The notes under the pieces were generated by a model that was given only the letters and a program-made list of their open reading frames with translations, made no database searches and had not been told where the DNA came from. A program made the position numbers and the translations under genes. A stretch of 55,650 nt of DNA from Pseudomonadota bacterium (GTDB lineage: Bacteria > Pseudomonadota > Gammaproteobacteria > Steroidobacterales > Steroidobacteraceae), in the NCBI GenBank assembly GCA_963205255.1, contig CAUJIK010000044.1, forward strand, positions 1 through 55,650. Reading direction: 5' to 3'. Position 1 is the first letter of the stretch. Each line of letters opens with the position of its first letter. Of the stretch, positions 47,323-55,650 are shown piece after piece.

Positions 47323-48294
47323 ATGGCACCAGCCGCTCGCCACGCTCCGCGGCAATCATTTCGGCGCCGCTGGCGCATCCGCGTCCGCGACTGGGCGCTG
47401 CGCCGGCAGGGAACAGATGCCCTGCCGCTGCGACTGCGGGCGCGCAGGCTGTACATCCTGCCCACGCGCGCCGGGCTCGCCTTCGCCGCGCTTGCCGCCG
47501 TGACCTTCATCGCCGGCATGAACTACGGCAGCGGCCTCGCCATGCTGCTGTGCTTCTGGCTGGCGGGATTCCTGCTCACCGCCATGCTGCAGACCCATCG
47601 CGTTCTGGCGGGCACGCAGCTGCTGGCCTGTCAGGCGCAGCCGGCCTTCGCCGGCGGCGAGGTGGGACTGGAACTGCGTCTGCAGGGTGCAGGCAACAGC
47701 GAACTGCTGCTCCAGGAGCCCGACTCGGGACAATCGGTGCATGCAGCCAGCTGTGCGCGAGACGAGACCCGGATACGGCTCGACATCCCGGTGCCGCGGC
47801 GCGGCCACTGGCAGGCGCCGCCGCTGGAGCTGTCGACCCGCTCGCCCTTCGGGCTGTTCCGCTGCTGGACCTGGCTCAATCTGGAGGCCGCAACCGACGT
47901 CTACCCCTCACCCGAAGGCACCCGCCCTCCTCCGGAATCTCCCGGAGAACAGGCCGGGCAGGCTTCGGCCGCCACGGGCCTCGATGAGCTGACCTGGCTG
48001 CGCCCTTTCCGCGAAGGCGACTCTCCGCGTCAGGTCGCCTGGAAAGCCTATGCGCGCGGCACGCCGCTGCTGGTGCGCGAATACCGTGGCGCCAGCGGCA
48101 GCCGGCACGAACTGCACTTCGACCTGCTGACGGGGCTTGATACAGAGCAGCGCCTGTCGCAACTGGCGCGTTGGGTGGTCGACGCCGCCGCCCGGCACGA
48201 ACACTATTGCCTGCTGCTGCCCGGCCACAGACCGCTCCACGGCAGCGATGCGGCCCACCGCGAGCGCTGCCTTGTGGCGCTGGCGAGATTCTGA
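47323..48294 (+). CDS. DUF58 domain membrane protein
   Basis: A 323-residue protein from the ATG at 47323. Basic N-terminus, two hydrophobic segments (about 43-63 and 64-86: LAFAALAAVTFIAGMNYGSG, MLLCFWLAGFLLTAMLQTHR), an extracytoplasmic beta region, then the DUF58 signature WLRPFREGDSPRQVAWKAYA with GTPLLVREY. DUF58 proteins are a von Willebrand A-like partner of MoxR ATPases. Its stop overlaps the next start (TGATG), so translation is coupled. Confidence 0.93.
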   Translation: MAPAARHAPRQSFRRRWRIRVRDWALRRQGTDALPLRLRARRLYILPTRAGLAFAALAAVTFIAGMNYGSGLAMLLCFWLAGFLLTAMLQTHRVLAGTQLLACQAQPAFAGGEVGLELRLQGAGNSELLLQEPDSGQSVHAASCARDETRIRLDIPVPRRGHWQAPPLELSTRSPFGLFRCWTWLNLEAATDVYPSPEGTRPPPESPGEQAGQASAATGLDELTWLRPFREGDSPRQVAWKAYARGTPLLVREYRGASGSRHELHFDLLTGLDTEQRLSQLARWVVDAAARHEHYCLLLPGHRPLHGSDAAHRERCLVALARF

Positions 48295-50948
48295 TGGCCG
48301 CGCTCGCGCCATCCGGCCTGCGTGTGACGCTGATGGCCTTCGCCGTCGCCGCGCTGCTGCATGTGGACCGCCTGCCCGGCTGGTGCGTGGCCATCACCGG
48401 CATCGCGCTGCTGTGGCGCCTGGCGCAGGCGCGCGGGCGGCTGCCACTGCCCGGCATCTGGCTGCGCGTGCTCATGGTGGTCGCCCTAACCGCCGCCACC
48501 CTGGCCTCCTACCGCACCCTGAACGGGCTGGCCGCCGGCAGCACGCTGCTGCTCGCCATGGGCGCCGCCAAGGTGCTGGAGACCCGCCAGCGGCGCGATG
48601 CGCAGGTGGTGGTGCTCACCAGCCTGCTGTTGCTGCTTGCCGCCTGCCTGGATCGCCAGAGCCTGTGGCGCCTGCCGCTGTACGCGGCCAGCACCTGGCT
48701 CAGTTGCGCGGCGCTGGCCGCGCTGAGTCGCGCGCAACCCGACGCACGCGCCTGGCCCGCGTTTGCGCGCTCCGGCGGCGCCTTGCTGTGGGCCCTGCCG
48801 CTGGCCGCGGTTCTGTTCGTGTTCGTGCCGCGGCTGCCCGGCGCGCTGTGGTCGCTGCCGCCCAGCGAACGGGCGCAGACCGGCCTCTCGGACCAGATGA
48901 GCCCCGGCAGCATCTCCGAGCTCGCGGTGTCGGACGAGCCGGCCTTCAGGGTGCGCTTCGAATCACAGCCGCCGCCACCGCAGGAGCGCTACTGGCGCGG
49001 ACCCGTGCTGCACCAGTTCGACGGCTATACTTGGACGCGGGGCCCGCAGGGCGGCGTGCGCCAGGAGCTTCAGCTGCTGGATGAACCCCTGCGCTATTCG
49101 GTGATGCTCGAACCCAGCCAGCGCAACTGGTGGTTCGGTGTCGACGCCGTGACCGAGGTATCACGACGCGGCGTGACCCTCACCTGGGATGGGCAGGTGA
49201 TGGCCAATCGCGCCGTGACAGCACCGACATCCTACGAAGCCGTCTCGCATCTGCGCACCCGGACAACAGGCTCGCTGCCCGTGACCACACGCCGCCTGGA
49301 CACCCAGCTGCCTGCGAACCGCAACCCGCGCAGCCTGGCGCTGGCGCAGCAGCTGCGCGCCGCCGCCAACGACGAGAGGAGCTTCGTCGACGCCGTGATG
49401 GCGCTGTTCGGCAATGGCGGCTTCGAATACTCGCTCACGCCGCCGCTGCTCGACTACGACTCGGTGGATGACCTGCTGTTCAACACGCGGCTGGGCTTCT
49501 GCGGTCATTTCGCCTCGGCCTTCGTCTCGCTGGTGCGCGCCGCCGGCATGCCGGCGCGGGTAGTCACGGGCTATCACGGCGGTGAATGGAATGCGGTTGG
49601 CGGCTACTTCATCGTGCGCCAGTCCAATGCCCATGCCTGGGCCGAGGTGTGGTTCGACGACGCCGGCTGGGTGCGCTTCGATCCCACGGCCATGGTCGCG
49701 CCAGGGCGGATGCAAAGCGGCCTCGATGAACTGCTGCCTGACCGCGGCGACCCGGTGCGGCGCCTGGCGCGCAGCCCGCTGCTGCGCAATCTGCTGGCCG
49801 CCTGGGATGCCTCGAACTACTGGTGGCAGCAACGCGTGGTGAACTTCAACCAGACGACACAGCGCGGCCTGCTCGAACGGCTGGGGCTGCGCGATGCCGA
49901 CTGGCAGACACTGGCCTGGTTGCTGCTCGCGGGCTCCGCGGCCTGGGCGATTGCCGCCGCGGGCTGGTATCACCGGCGGCAGCGCCCTGCGCGCCCCGAC
50001 CCCGCGGCAGCCCTGTGGAACGATCTGCGCGCTCTGCTTGCGCGGCGCGGCCTTGCCACTGCCGATCACGAGGCGCCGCTGGCCATCGGCCGGCGCGCCG
50101 GCGCGGCCTGGCCGGCCGCCGCGGCGGCGCTCGATCATTTCATGCAGGGCTACCTGAGGCTGCGCTTCGGCGGCGCCAGCGACATCAGCATCGCCGAACT
50201 GCGCTCCAGACTCGGGCAGGCAAAACGCGCCATCGGCCGCCGCCCGCCGCTGGATGATTTCGCCGATCTCGCGGGACTGCCGCTGTACGAGCGCATGCCG
50301 GCGCCGCTGCGCGCACGCGCCACGCAGCTCGCCGCCGATTTCCTGCGCCGGATCCACTTCGAGGGCTGTGGCGGGCTGGTCCTGACAGAGCACATGCGCC
50401 GGGTGATCGCCTTCCAGGCCTGCGTGCCCATCGCACAGCGCGGAGCGGGACTCTATTCAGGCCTGCGCGCGGTGCTGGTCTATCCGGATGTGTTCGTGGT
50501 GCCGGTGCAGAGCGAGGATGAAGCCGGTGTGGTGACCGTGGGCTCGGACACGCTGTCGGGCCAGACCGAGGATGTGAGCCGCGTGCTGCTGTCGTGGAAG
50601 GATGTCGCGGCGACCTTCGAGGGCGGCTCGGACTACAACGTGGTGCTGCATGAATTCGCGCATGTCATCGACCACGCGCTGGCCGGGACGCTGAGCCGCC
50701 GCGAAGGCAGCAACGACACCGACTGGCACGACGTGCTCGAAACCGAATACGAAGCGCTGTGCGCCGAGGTCGACGCCGGAGCACAGACGCTGATCGATCC
50801 CTATGGCGCGGAAGATCAGGTGGAGTTCTTTGCCGTCAGCACCGAGACTTTCTTCGGCGCCTCCCTTGTCCTGCGCGAGCGGCATCCCCGGCTCTACGCG
50901 GCGCTGGCAAGACTCTACGACATGGATCCGGCGGACTGGCCCGCCTGA
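48294..50948 (+). CDS. Fusion of TgpA-type transglutaminase and MtfA-type M90 zinc peptidase
   Basis: One frame of 884 residues from the ATG at 48294 (MAALAPSGLRVTLMAFAVAA). Residues 1-180 hold six or seven hydrophobic segments. About 180-535 is an extracytoplasmic transglutaminase-like domain with Cys403 (LGFCGHFASAF), His447 (SNAHAWAEVWF) and Asp463 (RFDPTAM). A last membrane segment (about 540-558) leads to a DUF4129-like region (to about 640). Then comes a whole MtfA-like domain (about 648-884): LPLYERMPAPLRARATQLAA, FEGCGGLVLTEHMRRVIAFQ, zinc motif HEFAH (786-790) and Glu851 (AVSTETFF). TgpA alone is about 670 residues and E. coli MtfA 265, so both are complete. The peptidase should face the cytoplasm. 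E. coli MtfA acts on Mlc. The 3' end overlaps the MFS gene by 34 bases. Confidence 0.93.
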   Translation: MAALAPSGLRVTLMAFAVAALLHVDRLPGWCVAITGIALLWRLAQARGRLPLPGIWLRVLMVVALTAATLASYRTLNGLAAGSTLLLAMGAAKVLETRQRRDAQVVVLTSLLLLLAACLDRQSLWRLPLYAASTWLSCAALAALSRAQPDARAWPAFARSGGALLWALPLAAVLFVFVPRLPGALWSLPPSERAQTGLSDQMSPGSISELAVSDEPAFRVRFESQPPPPQERYWRGPVLHQFDGYTWTRGPQGGVRQELQLLDEPLRYSVMLEPSQRNWWFGVDAVTEVSRRGVTLTWDGQVMANRAVTAPTSYEAVSHLRTRTTGSLPVTTRRLDTQLPANRNPRSLALAQQLRAAANDERSFVDAVMALFGNGGFEYSLTPPLLDYDSVDDLLFNTRLGFCGHFASAFVSLVRAAGMPARVVTGYHGGEWNAVGGYFIVRQSNAHAWAEVWFDDAGWVRFDPTAMVAPGRMQSGLDELLPDRGDPVRRLARSPLLRNLLAAWDASNYWWQQRVVNFNQTTQRGLLERLGLRDADWQTLAWLLLAGSAAWAIAAAGWYHRRQRPARPDPAAALWNDLRALLARRGLATADHEAPLAIGRRAGAAWPAAAAALDHFMQGYLRLRFGGASDISIAELRSRLGQAKRAIGRRPPLDDFADLAGLPLYERMPAPLRARATQLAADFLRRIHFEGCGGLVLTEHMRRVIAFQACVPIAQRGAGLYSGLRAVLVYPDVFVVPVQSEDEAGVVTVGSDTLSGQTEDVSRVLLSWKDVAATFEGGSDYNVVLHEFAHVIDHALAGTLSRREGSNDTDWHDVLETEYEALCAEVDAGAQTLIDPYGAEDQVEFFAVSTETFFGASLVLRERHPRLYAALARLYDMDPADWPA

Positions 50949-52194
50949 GCAGCCGGCACCCGCACGCGCCACAGCAACGCGCCACCGGCCACGAACAGCA
51001 GCAGCAGCGACAGGATGGACGCCCGCGTGCTGTCGAGGAACCAGGCGGTGGCGCCCATGAGCAACGGCCCGAGTACGGTGCCGAACTTGCCCACCATGTT
51101 GTAGAAACCGTAGAACTCGGCCGACTTGCCCGCGGGCACCATGCGGCCGAAGAACGAACGCGACAGGCTCTGCACCCCGCCCTGCACCAGCCCCACCACC
51201 ACGGCCATGGCGTAGAACTCGCGCGTCGAATCGAGGAAGAAGGCCCACACGGTCAGGCCCGCATACACGGCAAGGCCGACCAGCACGCATTCGCGCGCGC
51301 CCCAGCGTTGCCCGAGGCGCCCGAAAGCGATGGCGGCCGGGAATGCCACGAACTGCGTCAGCAGCAATGCGCCCAGCAGATCGCTGCTGGCAAGGCCCAG
51401 CGCCATCCCATAGTCCACCGCCATCTTGATGACGGTGTTCACGCCGTCGATGTACAGCCAGTAGGCGATGAGGAACTGCAGCAGCGGTCCATGGGCGCGG
51501 ATCTGCCGCGCCGTACCTGCAAGCTCGTGCCAGCCCGCCGCCAGCATCGATCGGCCATCCGCAATCCGGGCGGGCGGCTGCTCACGCACACCCAGCAACA
51601 GCGGCAGCATGAACAGCAGCCACCAGAAAGCCACTGTGATGAAGGAGAAGCGCACCGCGGCGGCGGCATCGGCCAGGCCGAAACGCGCCGGCTGCAACAC
51701 CATCAGTACATTCAGCGCGAACAGCAATCCGCCGCCCAGGTAACCCAGACCATAGCCCAGCGCCGAGACGCGGTCGTAGTCGCGTGGCTCGGCCACATCT
51801 AGCAGCAATGCGTCGTAGAACACGATGCCGCCGTTGAAACCCAGCGTGCCGAGTACGAACAGCGTCGTCGCCAGCGCCCACTCGCCCTGCGCGACGAAGT
51901 ACAGACCGAAAGTGGCGCCGATGCCGAGCAGACTCCAGGCCGCAAGGAATTGCTTGCGCCGCCCGCCACGGTCGGCGATGGCCCCCAGCAGCGGAGCCGC
52001 CAGCGCGATGAGCAGACCGGCCAGCGCATTGGCGACGCCGAGCCGGAAGGTGGTCACCGACGACTCGGCCCCTGAACTCCAGAACTGGCGGAAAAAAGCG
52101 GGGAAAAAGCCCGCCATCACCGTGGTTGCGAACGCCGAGTTGGCCCAGTCGTAGAGTGCCCACGACAGCGCCGGCCGGCGTTCGAACCAGCGTT

Positions 52195-52198
<4 letters not shown>
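50915..52198 (-). CDS. MFS transporter, UMF1 (Atg22-like) family
   Basis: A 427-residue inner-membrane transporter with about 12 hydrophobic segments. Family features: [19 protein letters not shown] at the N-terminus, [17 protein letters not shown] (loop 2-3 motif), [20 protein letters not shown], and a central [20 protein letters not shown]. Substrate unknown; fungal Atg22 exports amino acids from vacuoles, but bacterial members are not characterised well. The GTG start at 52198 overlaps the prfC stop by four bases (GTGA), so it is coupled to prfC. Its end overlaps the convergent fusion gene. Confidence 0.9.
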
Positions 52199-53784
<1,586 letters not shown>

Positions 53785-53885
53785 GATCCGCCGGATAATA
53801 CCCTACCGGCAGCGCGGCCCGCGCCGTCAATCGGCGGCGCAGACCATCGCGCACTTCATGTGCGCCTGATCTCGCGGCGGTCTTT

Positions 53886-55650
<1,765 letters not shown>

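Noticed and set aside
50200..50260. Possible sequencing frameshift joining the TgpA and MtfA genes
   Set aside because: Both halves are in the same frame without a stop and the linker reads smoothly (RLGQAKRAIGRRPPLDDFAD). A frameshift would have produced a change of frame, so I accept a fusion, subject to read checks.

Overview
The window is about 55.6 kb of high-GC, gene-dense DNA with no stretch of more than 300 bases lacking a gene. I see no mobile elements, CRISPR arrays, rRNA or tRNA genes. The gene set and order (rpsB-tsf divergent from map-glnD-dapC-dapD; phoB-phoR-phoU; pstSCAB; pepA-holC-valS; lptG next to pepA; prfC; a GlrK-QseG-GlrR type cluster) point to a chromosomal segment of a gammaproteobacterium. 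High GC, a GTP-type PEP carboxykinase and many long Ala/Arg-rich tails suggest a lineage near Xanthomonadales, Nevskiales or Steroidobacterales. That placement is inference from gene content only.

Layout. 1-1119: tsf (cut by the window edge) and rpsB on the minus strand. 1330-6877: map, glnD, dapC and dapD on the plus strand (protein maturation, nitrogen signalling, and the succinylase branch of lysine/diaminopimelate synthesis; dapE follows at 13680). 7079-7540: an unknown protein. 7559-18173: a phosphate block on the minus strand, made of phoB-phoR-phoU-dsbB and pstS-porin-pstC-pstA-pstB, with dapE on the plus strand between them. A clear three-repeat Pho box precedes phoB and a weaker one precedes pstS. 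18168-20815: tsaB and a DinG/YoaA-type helicase. 20996-24874: GTP-dependent PEP carboxykinase, a cyclase-FHA protein, and dusA. 25041-31780: an orphan lipoprotein, then a minus-strand set made of an M16 peptidase, a ZnuD-like TonB receptor, a DUF2946-like protein and a small exported protein, followed by ynfA. 31940-34354: a CopD-like membrane protein with a truncated haemoglobin, an ArsC-type reductase, and two paralogous small membrane proteins. 34361-40481: a lipoprotein, srkA, galE, and the GlrK-QseG-GlrR type sensory cluster. 40465-46347: lptG, pepA, holC, valS. 46376-50948: moxR-DUF58-transglutaminase operon. 50915-55650: an MFS transporter with prfC, a fused LigA-LigB ring-cleavage dioxygenase, and the end of a DUF1080 protein.

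The most unusual item is the last gene of the moxR operon (48294-50948). One open frame joins a full TgpA-type membrane transglutaminase to a full MtfA-type M90 zinc peptidase, with the catalytic residues of both halves present. Next are a GlrR-like AAA+ regulator that has lost the GAFTGA sigma-54 contact loop (39765-39833), and a protocatechuate 4,5-dioxygenase whose alpha and beta subunits are fused in the order alpha then beta (53886-55259).
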